A DNA stretch of 64,000 nt from Paraburkholderia ribeironis (GTDB lineage: Bacteria > Pseudomonadota > Gammaproteobacteria > Burkholderiales > Burkholderiaceae), in assembly GCF_900019265.1 (NCBI RefSeq), contig NZ_CYGX02000027.1, forward strand, positions 1 through 64,000, in the 5' to 3' direction. Positions 53,395-63,069 of this stretch are shown piece after piece. The translations under genes and the position numbers were made by a program. The notes beneath the pieces are model-generated. The model was not told where the DNA came from. It saw nothing but the letters and a program-made list of their open reading frames with translations, and made no database searches. Within the stretch, counting starts at the first letter, position 1. Every line of letters starts with the position of its first letter.

Positions 53395-53468
53395 CGTGCT
53401 GTGTGCGCCGCACCACAGTTTGGCGCAACGAGTTTATGTACTTGTTACAAGGCCGACGTATCTTTTAC

Positions 53469-53483
53469 CGGCAATTTACTTGC
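53469..53483 (+). promoter_or_regulatory. sigma-54 promoter candidate
   Basis: CGGCAA-TTTAC-TTGC has the GG/GC spacing of ten but departs from consensus at the CA-C position. It lies 62 bases before the ATG at 53546. Confidence 0.45.
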
Positions 53484-53545
53484 GCGACTTCTAGACTGTA
53501 TTGATGCCGCCGACTCGCGGCGGGCTTCCCCTGGAGGCGTCCATC

Positions 53546-53758
53546 ATGAGACATCCCGCATTGCGACGGTCCGCACGCCATTCGAAGCGCGATGCCCGGC
53601 CGGGCGGTAACAAGGCCGAACCGGCGGTCTCGCCGGATCCGGCCGCGCAGAATCGCATCGCTCCCGGCGCTCCGCCCGACGGCGAGCACAATCAGGGCGG
53701 GGCGCGCCAGGAAGGGCTGGAATACCAGCGCGACCTCGGCTCCGAGCAGGATGCCTGA
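53546..53758 (+). CDS. small hydrophilic hypothetical protein
   Basis: This 70-residue protein is basic at its N-terminus (MRHPALRRSARHSKRD) and low in hydrophobic residues; it is likely disordered. TGGAGG lies before the ATG at 53546. It sits between a sigma-54-like promoter and otsA. Function unknown. Confidence 0.5.
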   Translation: MRHPALRRSARHSKRDARPGGNKAEPAVSPDPAAQNRIAPGAPPDGEHNQGGARQEGLEYQRDLGSEQDA

Positions 53759-53915
53759 TCCCGTCGACCCCTGATTCCAGCACTTTCGACCCTGGCAAAA
53801 AATCTGGCGTTTCGTCGTACAAAGCAGAATGAATTTCTTCGTAGTGTGATGTCGCGGCGCGTTTCTTCTCGCCCGTCACATTTGCATACATTTTTATTCC
53901 CAATATCTCAAAAAA

Positions 53916-53930
53916 CGGCACGCGACTTGC
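53916..53930 (+). promoter_or_regulatory. sigma-54 promoter of otsA
   Basis: CGGCAC-GCGAC-TTGC, spacing GG-N10-GC, one mismatch from the TGGCAC-N5-TTGC consensus. It ends 60 bases upstream of the otsA ATG, giving a leader of about 50 bases. Confidence 0.72.
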
Positions 53931-53990
53931 ATGCACCGTTTTGGCACATATCCGTATGCAACGAAACAACTGAACCCAGGTGGAGCACCA

Positions 53991-55418
53991 ATGAGCAGAC
54001 TGATCGTGGTATCGAACCGTGTCGCACCGATCCAGGAAGGCCGTCCCGCAGCGGGTGGTCTGGCGATCGGCGTGCTGGACGCGCTGAAGGAAACCGGCGG
54101 GGTCTGGTTCGGCTGGAGTGGCGAGACGGTGAGCGAGATGTCCGCCCCGGTCATCGAGAAGCAAGGCAACGTGACGTACGCGACGGTGGGTCTCACCAAG
54201 CGCGACTATGACCAGTACTACCGCGGTTTTTCGAACGCGACGCTTTGGCCGACGTTCCACTATCGCAATGACCTGTCGCGCTACGACCGGCAGGAATACG
54301 CGGGCTATCAGCGCGTCAACGCGACGCTCGCGAAGCAGCTCCAGGAGTTACTCAAGCCCGACGACATCATCTGGGTGCACGACTATCACCTGCTGCCGTT
54401 CGCGCGCTGCCTGCGCGAACTGGGCGTGAAGAACCCGATCGGTTTTTTCCTGCACATCCCGTTTCCAGTTTCGGAAGTGTTGCGGACCATTCCGCCGCAC
54501 GAAGAACTGGTCAAGGCGATGTGCTCTTATGACGTGATCGGCTTCCAGACCGAAGCGGATCGTCAGTCGTTCGTCGACTTCATCGAGCGCAGCCAGCATG
54601 GCACGTCGAGCGAGGACGGCATGCTGCACGCGTATGACCGCTTCCTCAAAGTCGGCGCGTATCCGATCGGGATCTATCCGGATGCCATCGCCAAGGCCGC
54701 CGAGCAGTTCACCGATCGCAAGCCGGTGCGCAGCCTGCGCGACGGCATGCGCGGGCGCAAGCTGATCCTCAGCGTCGACCGGCTCGACTACTCGAAGGGA
54801 CTGGTGGAGCGCTTCCAGGCATTCGAGCGGCTGCTGCTGAACGCGCCCGGCTGGCATGGCCGCGTGTCGCTGGTGCAGATCGCACCGCCGACGCGTGCGG
54901 ACGTGCAGACCTATCAGCGCATTCGCCAGGCGCTGGAGGGCGAAGCGGGGCGCGTCAACGGGCGTTTCGCGCAGCTCGACTGGACACCGATCCAATACCT
55001 GAACCGCAAGTACGAGCGCAATCTCCTGATGGCGCTGTTCCGTCAGTCGCAGGTCGGCTATGTGACGCCGCTGCGCGACGGCATGAATCTGGTCGCGAAG
55101 GAATACGTCGCGGCGCAGGATCCCGCCGATCCCGGCGTGCTGGTGCTATCGCAATTCGCCGGCGCCGCCGAGCAACTGCCCGGCGCGCTGGTCGTCAATC
55201 CGTTCGATCTGTCGCAGATGGCCGAAGCGCTCGAACGCGCATTGTCGATGCCGCTCGCCGAGCGTCAGGCGCGCCATGCGGACATGATGGCGCCGATGCG
55301 CGAGAACAACCTGTCGGTCTGGCGCGATACGTTCCTCGCCGATCTGCGCAATGTCGCGACGGCATCTTCAGTGACGGCCAAAGCGGTAAAGCTCGCTGAC
55401 GTGACAGCATCGTCGTAA
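53991..55418 (+). CDS. otsA: trehalose-6-phosphate synthase
   Basis: This 475-residue GT20 enzyme makes trehalose 6-phosphate from UDP-glucose and glucose 6-phosphate. It has the substrate-site sequences SNRVAP and AAGGLAIGVLDALK near the start, WVHDYHLLPF near residue 125, FLHIPFP, RLDYSKGL, and TPLRDGMNLVAKEYVAAQ near the end. GGTGGAG precedes the ATG at 53991. No otsB is adjacent. The sigma-54 promoter suggests control by one of the neighbouring activators, perhaps under stress. Confidence 0.96.
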   Translation: MSRLIVVSNRVAPIQEGRPAAGGLAIGVLDALKETGGVWFGWSGETVSEMSAPVIEKQGNVTYATVGLTKRDYDQYYRGFSNATLWPTFHYRNDLSRYDRQEYAGYQRVNATLAKQLQELLKPDDIIWVHDYHLLPFARCLRELGVKNPIGFFLHIPFPVSEVLRTIPPHEELVKAMCSYDVIGFQTEADRQSFVDFIERSQHGTSSEDGMLHAYDRFLKVGAYPIGIYPDAIAKAAEQFTDRKPVRSLRDGMRGRKLILSVDRLDYSKGLVERFQAFERLLLNAPGWHGRVSLVQIAPPTRADVQTYQRIRQALEGEAGRVNGRFAQLDWTPIQYLNRKYERNLLMALFRQSQVGYVTPLRDGMNLVAKEYVAAQDPADPGVLVLSQFAGAAEQLPGALVVNPFDLSQMAEALERALSMPLAERQARHADMMAPMRENNLSVWRDTFLADLRNVATASSVTAKAVKLADVTASS

Positions 55419-55505
55419 CGGGATCAGCGCCTGTCAGGCTTCGAGCGGCAGGCGCGCAGGCTGTCACGTCCGGGCGGCAACCGAAAATGAATCGGAGAAC
55501 GAACG

Positions 55506-55535
55506 AAGGGCGCACATCGCGTGATGCGCGCCCTT
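55506..55535. terminator. terminator between otsA and MFS gene
   Basis: Stem AAGGGCGC / GCGCCCTT with an inner CATC/GATG pair and short T-run. It lies between convergent genes and could work in both directions. Confidence 0.6.
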
Positions 55536-55559
55536 TGCATATGCGCGCGGTCGACCGTG

Positions 55560-57005
55560 TCAGGTCGGCCGCGCGGTGTCGTGGTGCATCACACGCAGCG
55601 TACTGACCACCGCGCCGACCGCCGAAAAGCCCGCGGCCAGATACAGCGCCACGGTCGGCCCGTTAGCCGGCACGATACCGAACATCAGCGCGACCAGCGC
55701 CGCGCCGAGCGTTTGTCCGGTCAGCCGCGCGGTGCCCAGCATGCCGCTCGCGCCGCCGCTGCGTGCAACCGGCGCGGAGGAGAGGATGGTGCGGTTGTTC
55801 GGCGACTGGAAGATGCCGAAACCCGCGCCGCACAGCGCCATGCGCCACGCGATCTGCAGCGGCTCCGCATGCGCGCCGAGCGCCGCGAGCAGCAATAGTC
55901 CGACCGTCATCGCGGCGAGTCCCGCGCCGCCCAGCCAGCCCGACGACACCTTGTCCGACAGCACGCCGGCGATCGGCGCCGCGATGATGATGATCGCGGG
56001 CCACGGGGTCATCAGCAGACCGGTTTCGACCTGCGACATCCCCAGGCTGTCCTGCAGCAGAAACGGCAGCGACACGAAGGCCAGCATCTGCGCACAGAAC
56101 GAGCAGACCGAGGTGCCCATCGATAGCGCGAACACGGGGATTTTCAGCAGATCGATCGGCAGCAGCGGCGCGGACTGCGTCAATTGACGGCGCACGAAGA
56201 AATAGCCGATCACCACCGCGCCGATCACTTCGATGGCGACGTAGCCAAAGCGCTCGCCGTGGCCGAGGCCGTCGACGGCGAAAATCAGCAGGCCGAACAC
56301 GAACGCGTTCATCACCGCGCTCAGGTAGTCATACGGCGACTCGTGGCCAGGGTTCATCGGCAGCGCCTTGAAGGCGCCGATGATCGCCGCGATGCCGATC
56401 GGCACGTTGATCGCGAACAGCCACGGCCACGTCGCGACCGCGAGCACGCCGGAGGCCACCGTGGGTCCGACCGCCGACGATACCGCGACCACCATCGCGT
56501 TGATCGCGACGCCGCGCCCGAGCTGGTTGGGCGGATAAATCATCCGCACCAGCGCGGTATTCACGCTCATGATGCCCGCCGCGCCGAAGCCCTGCACGAC
56601 GCGAGCGAGCGCGAGCGTCGACAGCGAGGTGGACAGCGCGCACCCGAACGAGGACAGCGTGAACAGGATCAGGCCACTCAGATAGATGCGCCGGTAGCCG
56701 ATGCGGTCGCCGAGCGACGCGAGCGGCAGCAGCGAAATCGTGATTGCCAGCTGATAGGCGTTGACGATCCAGATCGAGCCGGCCGCGCTTGCGCGCAGGT
56801 TGCGCGCGATGGTCGGCAGCGCCACGTTGGCGATCGCGCTGTCGAGCACCGCAAGCGTGAGTGCGAGTGCGATCACCAGCATCGCCCAGTAGCGTTGCGG
56901 AATCGGCAGGCCCTGGTTGGTGCGCTGCCTGAGTGGGGTATCGGGAGCGGCGTCAGCGGCGGCGGCCGGCATCTGGCCGTCCTCGCGCGAGGATTGTGCG
57001 TGCAT
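55560..57005 (-). CDS. MFS (DHA2-like) drug exporter
   Basis: This 481-residue inner-membrane protein fits the 14-TM DHA2 family: motif D1 LAVLDSAIANVALPTIARNL, then WIVNAYQLAITISLLPLASLGDRIGYRR and motif C-like ARVVQGFGAAGIMSVNTALV. It probably exports drugs or metabolites with protons. The ATG at 57005 is chosen because the frame above it is Arg-rich and lies in a gap; an ATG at 56972 is also possible. It is convergent to otsA. Confidence 0.9.
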   Translation of the reverse strand: MHAQSSREDGQMPAAAADAAPDTPLRQRTNQGLPIPQRYWAMLVIALALTLAVLDSAIANVALPTIARNLRASAAGSIWIVNAYQLAITISLLPLASLGDRIGYRRIYLSGLILFTLSSFGCALSTSLSTLALARVVQGFGAAGIMSVNTALVRMIYPPNQLGRGVAINAMVVAVSSAVGPTVASGVLAVATWPWLFAINVPIGIAAIIGAFKALPMNPGHESPYDYLSAVMNAFVFGLLIFAVDGLGHGERFGYVAIEVIGAVVIGYFFVRRQLTQSAPLLPIDLLKIPVFALSMGTSVCSFCAQMLAFVSLPFLLQDSLGMSQVETGLLMTPWPAIIIIAAPIAGVLSDKVSSGWLGGAGLAAMTVGLLLLAALGAHAEPLQIAWRMALCGAGFGIFQSPNNRTILSSAPVARSGGASGMLGTARLTGQTLGAALVALMFGIVPANGPTVALYLAAGFSAVGAVVSTLRVMHHDTARPT

Positions 57006-57139
57006 CGATGGTTCGTTTGATAGTGGGACGGCCCGCCGCTCGGGCGGCGAGCCACGCGCGGCGCGCCGGTGTCGGAAGACCGTCTCGAGCAGCGCCGGCG
57101 GCGGCGCCGCGAAAACGCGCCGGCCGGGCGTCCGGTGCG

Positions 57140-57643
57140 TTATTTGAGTTCGTAGAGGCCCGTGTGGGTGGTCGAGTCGAGTTCGTTCAGGTGCGTCATG
57201 AAGCGCGCCACTGCGTTGGTGGTGTCCGGGCTGATCGGCAGATGCGGCACCTTCAGCGCGTGCAGGCGAAAGATATAGCGATGCGCGCGGTCGCCGCGCG
57301 GCGGCGCGGCGCCGCCGAAGCCGACCGTGCCATAGTCGTTGCGCACCTGCAGCGCGCCTTGCGGCAGCAGCGAGCCGTCCGCCTTGCCGGCGTTGCGCGG
57401 CAGCGAGCGGGCATCGGCCGGAATGTTCACCACGACCCAGTGCCAGAAGCCGCTGCCGGTCGGGGCGTCGGGATCGTGAACAGTGAGGGCGAAGCTCTGG
57501 GTGTCGGCAGGCGGCGCGTCCCATTGCAACGAGGGCGAGATGTTCTCGCCGTTCACGCCGAATGCCTTGTCGTGATATTCGTGGGCTTTCGGCATGAAGC
57601 CGTTGGTGGGAAAGTCGTCGGACCAGAGACGGAAATCAGCCAT
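57140..57643 (-). CDS. YbhB/YbcL family (PEBP) protein
   Basis: This 167-residue PEBP-family protein has the ligand-pocket sequences HDPDAPTGSGFWHWVVVNIP and GFGGAAPPRGDRAHRYIFRLHAL. Function in bacteria is unknown (anion-binding fold). Its ATG at 57643 has a GAGAGGCAC site upstream. It is a single gene between the exporter and vsr. Confidence 0.9.
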   Translation of the reverse strand: MADFRLWSDDFPTNGFMPKAHEYHDKAFGVNGENISPSLQWDAPPADTQSFALTVHDPDAPTGSGFWHWVVVNIPADARSLPRNAGKADGSLLPQGALQVRNDYGTVGFGGAAPPRGDRAHRYIFRLHALKVPHLPISPDTTNAVARFMTHLNELDSTTHTGLYELK

Positions 57644-57824
57644 GATGTGCCTCTCTTGTTGATTGGTTCTGGGATGGTCGTGACGTGCGCTTGCGCGGCG
57701 AGCCATACGGCATGGCGTGGCATTGCATGGTATGGCGGCAAGCGCAAGCGCCCCGAACTAGCCAGTCGAGTGTATCACCAGCGGCTGCGGGATTCGCTTG
57801 AACCGGACAGGCTGCAAGCGGCTT

Positions 57825-58271
57825 TCAACCGCGTTCCTCGAAGGTCGGTGCGTCGCTCCTGAGCCAGTCGACGAGCCGCTGCAACACGCCCCCGACATCG
57901 CGATTGCCGCCCCGCAACGCGCATTCCCACACCACGGCCACGCGCCAACCGCCGGCCAGCAATGCCGCGCGCACCTTGTCGTCGTTGCTGCGATTGCGGC
58001 CGATCTTGTCGCGCCAGAACTCCGGCCGGGTTTGCGGCCATTTGAAAAGATGGCAGTCGTGACCGTGCCAGAAGCAGCCGTGCACCAGCACCACCGCGCG
58101 ATAACGCGGCAACACGATGTCGGGGCGCCCGGGCAGATCGCGCACATCCAGCCGGAAGCGAAAGCCCTGCCGATGCAGCAGGCTGCGGATCAGGATTTCC
58201 GGTTTGGTATTGCGGCCACGGATGCCGGACATCATCCGGCTGCGCGTCGCGCTATCGACGATATCGACCAT
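57825..58271 (-). CDS. vsr: very short patch repair endonuclease Vsr
   Basis: This 148-residue enzyme nicks next to T:G mismatches formed when 5-methylcytosine deaminates. It has SGIRGRNTKPEILIRSLL, the catalytic Asp in LPGRPDIVLPRY, and His in GCFWHGHDCHLFKWP, plus the ending WRDKIGRNRSNDDKV. It follows dcm by 84 bases on the same strand and so is its expected repair partner. Confidence 0.95.
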   Translation of the reverse strand: MVDIVDSATRSRMMSGIRGRNTKPEILIRSLLHRQGFRFRLDVRDLPGRPDIVLPRYRAVVLVHGCFWHGHDCHLFKWPQTRPEFWRDKIGRNRSNDDKVRAALLAGGWRVAVVWECALRGGNRDVGGVLQRLVDWLRSDAPTFEERG

Positions 58272-58355
58272 CGTCAGGACCTGGGCGAGCCGTCGTCGAA
58301 ACGCCGGACGCGCGTCGCGGCAGGCCGTTCACGCGTACAGCGACAGGACTTGCTT

Positions 58356-59609
58356 CTAACCATGGCGGGGTCCCTCGGCGAGCAGGGTTTGCACATGCGG
58401 CAGCATGATGCGCGCCACTTCGCGCATCACCGGCATGACGACGCTGTTGCCGAATTGCCGGTAGGCCTGCGTGTCACTGACTGGAATCCTGAAGGTGTCG
58501 GGAAAGCCCATCAGCCGCGCGCATTCGCGCGGCGTCAGGCGGCGCGGGCGTAGCGCTTCGCCCTGATAGACCAGGATCTCGGAGCCGTCCTTGTGATAGC
58601 GCGCCGACAGTGTGCGCGTGACGCTGTCCGGATAAGCCATGCCGAAGCCGAAGCCATTGCCCGCCGCGCGGTGCTTGGCTGCGTAGTCTTGCAGGTAGGT
58701 CCAGAGTTTCGGTGTGAGCGTGTACTTCGGTTGCACGCGCCGCGTGGTGTGGTCGAAGAAGCGGTCGTGGTCCCACGGCAGCACCGGTTCGCTGCCATCG
58801 GTGCGATGCAGGATCGAGCCGAGCCGCGGGCCGTGTGCGGGCAACTGCAGATCGTCCCACGAGAACGCGGTGCTGCCGCGAAAGCCGACGATGATGATGC
58901 GCTCCCGATGCTGCGGCGTGAAATGCTGGCCGTCGATCACGCGGTAATGCACCTCGTAGCCGAGCTCCTCGCGCAGCGTTTGCAAAATCACGTCGAAGGT
59001 GCGGCCCTTGTCGTGCGACAGCAGATTCTTCACGTTCTCCAGCAGGAAAGCGGCGGGGCGCTTCGCCGCGATGATCCGCGCGACGTCGAAAAAGAGCGTG
59101 CCCTGGGTGGTGCACTCGAAACCGTGCGGCCGACCGAGCGCGTTTTTCTTGCTGACGCCGGCGATCGAAAACGGCTGGCAAGGAAAGCCGCCGAGCAGCA
59201 CGTCGTGACTCGGCACGTCTTCGACGGGGAAGGAAACGATGTCGCCGATCAGCGTGTGTTCGCCGCCCGCAGGGTAGTTCTCGCGATAGGTGCGGGTCGA
59301 AAAGTCGTTCCACTCGCTGGTGAAGACGCACTCGCCGCCATGCGCTTCGAAGCCCATCCGGATTCCGCCGATGCCGGCGAAGAGATCAATGAAGCGAAAC
59401 TGCGTATCACCGCCGGCGCCGTTCGTGGTCCGCGCGGGTTGCTGCAGCAGATCGCGCAAAGCCGGCTCCAGCATGGCAGGGCACGGTGTTTCGCCTTTTT
59501 CCCAGCGGCGCACCGTTTTGATGTCCTTGCCGACATGCGCGGCGATTTCGCGTTGAGTAAAGCGGGCGCGCGCCTGCCGGAGCAGGTTGAGCGGTGCGGC
59601 GAGGGTCAC
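58356..59609 (-). CDS. dcm: DNA cytosine-5 methyltransferase (Dcm-like)
   Basis: This 417-residue enzyme has an N-terminal HTH ([25 protein letters not shown]) and a C5-methyltransferase core: motif [17 protein letters not shown], catalytic Cys in [12 protein letters not shown], motif VI ENVKNL, motif VIII QHRERI, and motif X QFGNSV. Long stretches, such as [15 protein letters not shown] and [15 protein letters not shown], are very close to E. coli Dcm as I remember it, so CCWGG is the likely target. Vsr follows; no restriction endonuclease is adjacent. Confidence 0.94.
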   Translation of the reverse strand: MTLAAPLNLLRQARARFTQREIAAHVGKDIKTVRRWEKGETPCPAMLEPALRDLLQQPARTTNGAGGDTQFRFIDLFAGIGGIRMGFEAHGGECVFTSEWNDFSTRTYRENYPAGGEHTLIGDIVSFPVEDVPSHDVLLGGFPCQPFSIAGVSKKNALGRPHGFECTTQGTLFFDVARIIAAKRPAAFLLENVKNLLSHDKGRTFDVILQTLREELGYEVHYRVIDGQHFTPQHRERIIIVGFRGSTAFSWDDLQLPAHGPRLGSILHRTDGSEPVLPWDHDRFFDHTTRRVQPKYTLTPKLWTYLQDYAAKHRAAGNGFGFGMAYPDSVTRTLSARYHKDGSEILVYQGEALRPRRLTPRECARLMGFPDTFRIPVSDTQAYRQFGNSVVMPVMREVARIMLPHVQTLLAEGPRHG

Positions 59610-59894
59610 AGTCGTCCTTGCAGGGAATTTTTGCGGACATTATGACCTAAGGTCGTCCCGTTTTCGCGATTTTTGCCGTGAATGGGTGGAAATTTCCGAC
59701 CATACGAGGCGCGTCGGCGGTGAAACGTGGCTGTCACGGTCGCACAGGTAGGCTGACGGCGTGACGCGAGACCCCGCGTCGCGACGTGTGTTGAGGCCGC
59801 GAACCAGTTCGCGGCCGCTTTTTGTCGACGGGCAGGCGGGCCGGCGCGCAATCGCCGGCGGGGGCGAGGCTAACAAGCCTCAGAGCTGGAAGTA

Positions 59895-60218
59895 TCAGAG
59901 CTGGCGGTTCGAATCCGCGAAAGGCGGCGGGAACAGTGCGGCAGTAGCGGGAGCCAGGGTGTCCCATGCCTTCTGTGGCTCGGCTTCGTACTGGTCGAGT
60001 TGCAGCAGAAGACTGTCGACCGTGCACAGTTGCGCGTGGGACAGACTGCCGGTGTCGAGCAATTGGTGCAGACGCTTGCGCCAGTAGGCGGGGGGCAAGA
60101 TGGGGCCGGCCAGGTCACCGCGTAAAGACGTCCGCATGACGCGCGCAATATGCGCGATGTCCCGATCGATCAGCGTCGCCTGCGCTGAGCCCGAATGCGT
60201 ATTGGGTATTTGATCCAT
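59895..60218 (-). CDS. conserved hypothetical protein, 107 residues
   Basis: This soluble helical protein (RDIAHIARVMRTSLRGDLAGPILPPAYWRKRLHQLLD block near the middle) has a GGAGG ribosome binding site. I do not recognise a family with known function. It is divergent from the CsbD gene. Confidence 0.7.
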   Translation of the reverse strand: MDQIPNTHSGSAQATLIDRDIAHIARVMRTSLRGDLAGPILPPAYWRKRLHQLLDTGSLSHAQLCTVDSLLLQLDQYEAEPQKAWDTLAPATAALFPPPFADSNRQL

Positions 60219-60393
60219 AGCCCCTCCATGGTTCCTTTACGGCAGGGCGGCGCAGGACTTTAGGCCTGATCTGAAATATTTTTTGGCGGCGATCACGATT
60301 GCATCGGTCTGCGCGACAGGCTCGGGTACACCCGTTGCTGTATTCGGATACTGGCGTAATGTTGCGCCGGCATTTCAGATAACGGAGCCGAAC

Positions 60394-60585
60394 ATGAACA
60401 AGGACCAAGCGAAGGGTGTGGTCGAACAGGTCAAGGGCAAGGTCAACGAAGCCGTCGGCAAGGCCACCAATAATCCGGCCAAGGAAATGAAGGGCGACCT
60501 GCAACAAGGCGCGGGCAAGGTGCAGAAGGCTTATGGCGACGCCAAGGAAGACGCGAAGGACAAGGCGAAGCGCAACGCACCGTAA
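60394..60585 (+). CDS. CsbD-family stress protein
   Basis: This 63-residue CsbD-like protein has the family repeat: KGVVEQVKGKVNEAVGKAT and MKGDLQQGAGKVQKAYGDAK. CsbD proteins are abundant in stressed cells, function unclear. GGAG precedes the ATG at 60394. A terminator follows. Confidence 0.9.
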   Translation: MNKDQAKGVVEQVKGKVNEAVGKATNNPAKEMKGDLQQGAGKVQKAYGDAKEDAKDKAKRNAP

Positions 60586-60621
60586 CCCGGTTCATGAGTG
60601 AGCCTTCACGGCTTTCTCGCG

Positions 60622-60657
60622 ACGGAAAAGCGCGCTTCGGCGCCTTTTCCGTTTTTT
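60622..60657 (+). terminator. intrinsic terminator of CsbD gene
   Basis: Stem CGGAAAAG(CGC) / (GCG)CCTTTTCCG with loop GCTTCG-like centre, then T7. It lies 37 bases beyond the stop codon. Confidence 0.82.
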
Positions 60658-60805
60658 TGCGTTTTCGCGTCGCGCACGTCCTGGGTGCCGCTGAGGGGCG
60701 ACCCGACTGTACGCGCCTGGGAGTAACCCGCGATCGGCATCGCGGGCGTTCCGCGCGCCGTGTGCCGCCTTTAGACTTGGCGCATCCCACACGGAGGTCG
60801 CGCCA

Positions 60806-61027
60806 ATGACACCTGAAAAAGCACTTTCGATGTTCGAGCGGCAGTACCTGGAAGGCAAAGTACCGGTCGACCTCGAACCCACCTGCGTGAGCTATGCCAT
60901 CTGGCTCGCGAGCGCGTGGGATCTACTCGACATCGAGCAGAAAACGTTGCTGCTGACGGTCGGCGCGGCGTTGTGGCGCGAAGGGTATAACCTGCGCGCC
61001 GGCACGGCGACCAAGGATTTGTGGTGA
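60806..61027 (+). CDS. conserved hypothetical protein, 73 residues
   Basis: This small soluble protein starts with EKALSMFERQYLEGK and has a central WLASAWDLLDIEQKTLLLTVGAALW helix pair. GGAGG lies before the ATG. I do not know its function. Confidence 0.7.
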   Translation: MTPEKALSMFERQYLEGKVPVDLEPTCVSYAIWLASAWDLLDIEQKTLLLTVGAALWREGYNLRAGTATKDLW

Positions 61028-61289
61028 GTGCGACGGGGTGCGATGGGTTGTCGCGAGGGATTGGCTGATACGGCCGCATCGTCAGGGCGGGCTGCCGGGG
61101 CCCGTTGCCAGATCGCATTCGCGCGTCAGGCCGCCGCCGAGGCGGTCTCGCACGCGTTCCGCCGACTCGGGCTATATTTGACGGTCCCGCATGCGGGTCG
61201 TCGGGTCCGGTTCGCGAACGCGGCCGGATGCACGACGCGCAAATGCGCTTCCCCATCGAACAACTCTCGCACAAGGGTGACACTGTCTC

Positions 61290-61997
61290 ATGACCGATTT
61301 ATCCGCCTTTCCGATCACGAAAAAATGGCCTGCCGAGCATCCTGAGCGGATTCAGCTGTATTCGCTGCCGACGCCGAACGGCGTGAAAATCTCGATTATG
61401 CTCGAAGAGACCGGCCTGCCGTACGAGCCGCACCTGGTGCGCTTCGACACCGACGATCAGATGACGCCGGAGTTTCGGTCGCTCAATCCGAACAACAAGA
61501 TTCCGGCGATCCTCGATCCGAACGGTCCGGATGGCAAACCGCTGGCGCTGTTCGAATCGGGCGCGATCCTGATTTATCTCGCGGACAAGAGCGCTCAGTT
61601 GATTCCGCAGGATGCCGCGGGCCGCTATGAAGCGATTCAGTGGGTGATGTTCCAGATGGGCGGGATCGGCCCGATGTTCGGCCAGGTGGGTTTTTTCCAC
61701 AAGTTCGCCGGCAAGGAATACGAAGACAAACGTCCGCGCGATCGCTACGTTGCGGAAGCGAAGCGGCTACTCGGTGTGTTGAACCAGCGGCTCGAAGGGC
61801 GTGACTGGATTCTCGGCGACTCGTACTCGATTGCGGATATCGCGACATTCCCCTGGGTGCGTAATCTCGCGGGCTTCTATGAAGCGGGCGACCTCGTCGG
61901 CATTCACGACTTTCCGAACGTGACGCGCGTGCTGGCGGCGTTCGTCGAGCGTCCGGCGGTGGCGAGAGGGCTGAATATTCCGAAACGGCCGTCGTGA
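61290..61997 (+). CDS. glutathione S-transferase (YfcG/GstB-like)
   Basis: This 235-residue protein has an N-terminal thioredoxin-fold domain with the glutathione-site sequences LPTPNGVKISIMLEE, SLNPNNKIPAILD and ALFESGAILIYLADK, and a helical C-terminal domain with the N-cap box SIADIATFPW. The NPNNKIPAI form is typical of YfcG-type disulfide-bond oxidoreductases. It is a single gene. Confidence 0.92.
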   Translation: MTDLSAFPITKKWPAEHPERIQLYSLPTPNGVKISIMLEETGLPYEPHLVRFDTDDQMTPEFRSLNPNNKIPAILDPNGPDGKPLALFESGAILIYLADKSAQLIPQDAAGRYEAIQWVMFQMGGIGPMFGQVGFFHKFAGKEYEDKRPRDRYVAEAKRLLGVLNQRLEGRDWILGDSYSIADIATFPWVRNLAGFYEAGDLVGIHDFPNVTRVLAAFVERPAVARGLNIPKRPS

Positions 61998-62201
61998 TGC
62001 GTTATCGCTGATAACGCGTTGGTTGTGGCGGCGTCGTGAAGAGGGTGGGGTGGTTGGGTGAAGCGGGACGGGTGGTGTGGCGAGTGGGTGTCGAACGGGC
62101 AGCCATCTGACAGGCGCGGGGTCGCAGCATCGCTGCCGCCCAGAGATCAAGCAATGTAGCGCGCCGGTTGTCGGGAAAAGCGTTAAGGGGGCAACAGCGC
62201 A

Positions 62202-62930
62202 GTGAATAGCGACTATATCGTCTTTGTGGACGAGAGTGGGGATCACAGTCTGACGTCTATCGATGCGGATTATCCACTGTTTGTATTGTGCTTCTGTGTC
62301 ATCCGAAAGGCGGACTACGGGGATACGTTAGTACCGCGAATCAAGAAGCTGAAATTTGACACCTTCGGCCATGATTGTGTCGTGCTACACGAGATCGACA
62401 TTCGCCGCAAACGCGGAGATTTTTCGCTGCTCAGCAAGGAGCCACGCGAGAGATTCATGGCTGACCTGACACAAATCATCATCGATACGCAGATGACCGT
62501 CATCGCCGTCGTGATCGACAAGCGAAAGTTGAAGCAACGATACAGCAACCCCTATAACCCGTACCACATCGGCATCAAGTTCGGACTTGAAAGAGTGCGT
62601 CATTTTCTTCGCGCGCACGGTCAGCACGAAAATTTGACTCACGTCGTTTGCGAAGCGCGAGGCGCAAAGGAGGACAAGGACCTCGAGCTGGAATTCAGGC
62701 GGGTGTGCGACGGGGACAATCGCAGTGGCGTTCCTTACCAGTTCGACATCGTCATCTGTGACAAGAAGGCGAACTCGGAGGGGCTGCAGATTTCGGATTT
62801 GATGGCTCGTCCCATCGGTCTTCACATACTGAGACCAGATCAGCAGAATCGTGCTTACGACGTCCTCGCGGAGAAATTTTTCTCTCCGAATTCGGTCGTC
62901 AATGGGAACGGTTTGAAGATATTTCCCTAG
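62202..62930 (+). CDS. DUF3800 protein (RNase H-like)
   Basis: This 242-residue protein begins YIVFVDESGDHSLTSID, the signature of DUF3800, a predicted RNase H-fold family common in mobile elements and defence islands. Other acidic residues in EARGAKEDKDLELEF and QISDLMARPIG fit the family's catalytic pattern. The start is GTG with AAGGGGG upstream. It lies next to the 3' end of tRNA-Arg, a typical integration spot, so it may be acquired. Confidence 0.88.
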   Translation: MNSDYIVFVDESGDHSLTSIDADYPLFVLCFCVIRKADYGDTLVPRIKKLKFDTFGHDCVVLHEIDIRRKRGDFSLLSKEPRERFMADLTQIIIDTQMTVIAVVIDKRKLKQRYSNPYNPYHIGIKFGLERVRHFLRAHGQHENLTHVVCEARGAKEDKDLELEFRRVCDGDNRSGVPYQFDIVICDKKANSEGLQISDLMARPIGLHILRPDQQNRAYDVLAEKFFSPNSVVNGNGLKIFP

Positions 62931-63069
62931 AAAAGCGAAAGGCCCCAAGGTAGTCCCTGGAGCCTAGCGCCGGCCGCGTAGTCGCAACCCATTTAGCACT
63001 TACAACTGTAGCTTGTAGGCTGGCCCAAGGTCAAGCTAGCTTAGCAGGGGCAGATGCTGGGAAGCTAGT

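Noticed and set aside
60301..60375. Sigma-54 promoter before the CsbD gene (TGGCGT...TTGC)
   Set aside because: GG and GC are nine, not ten, bases apart, so the spacing does not fit.
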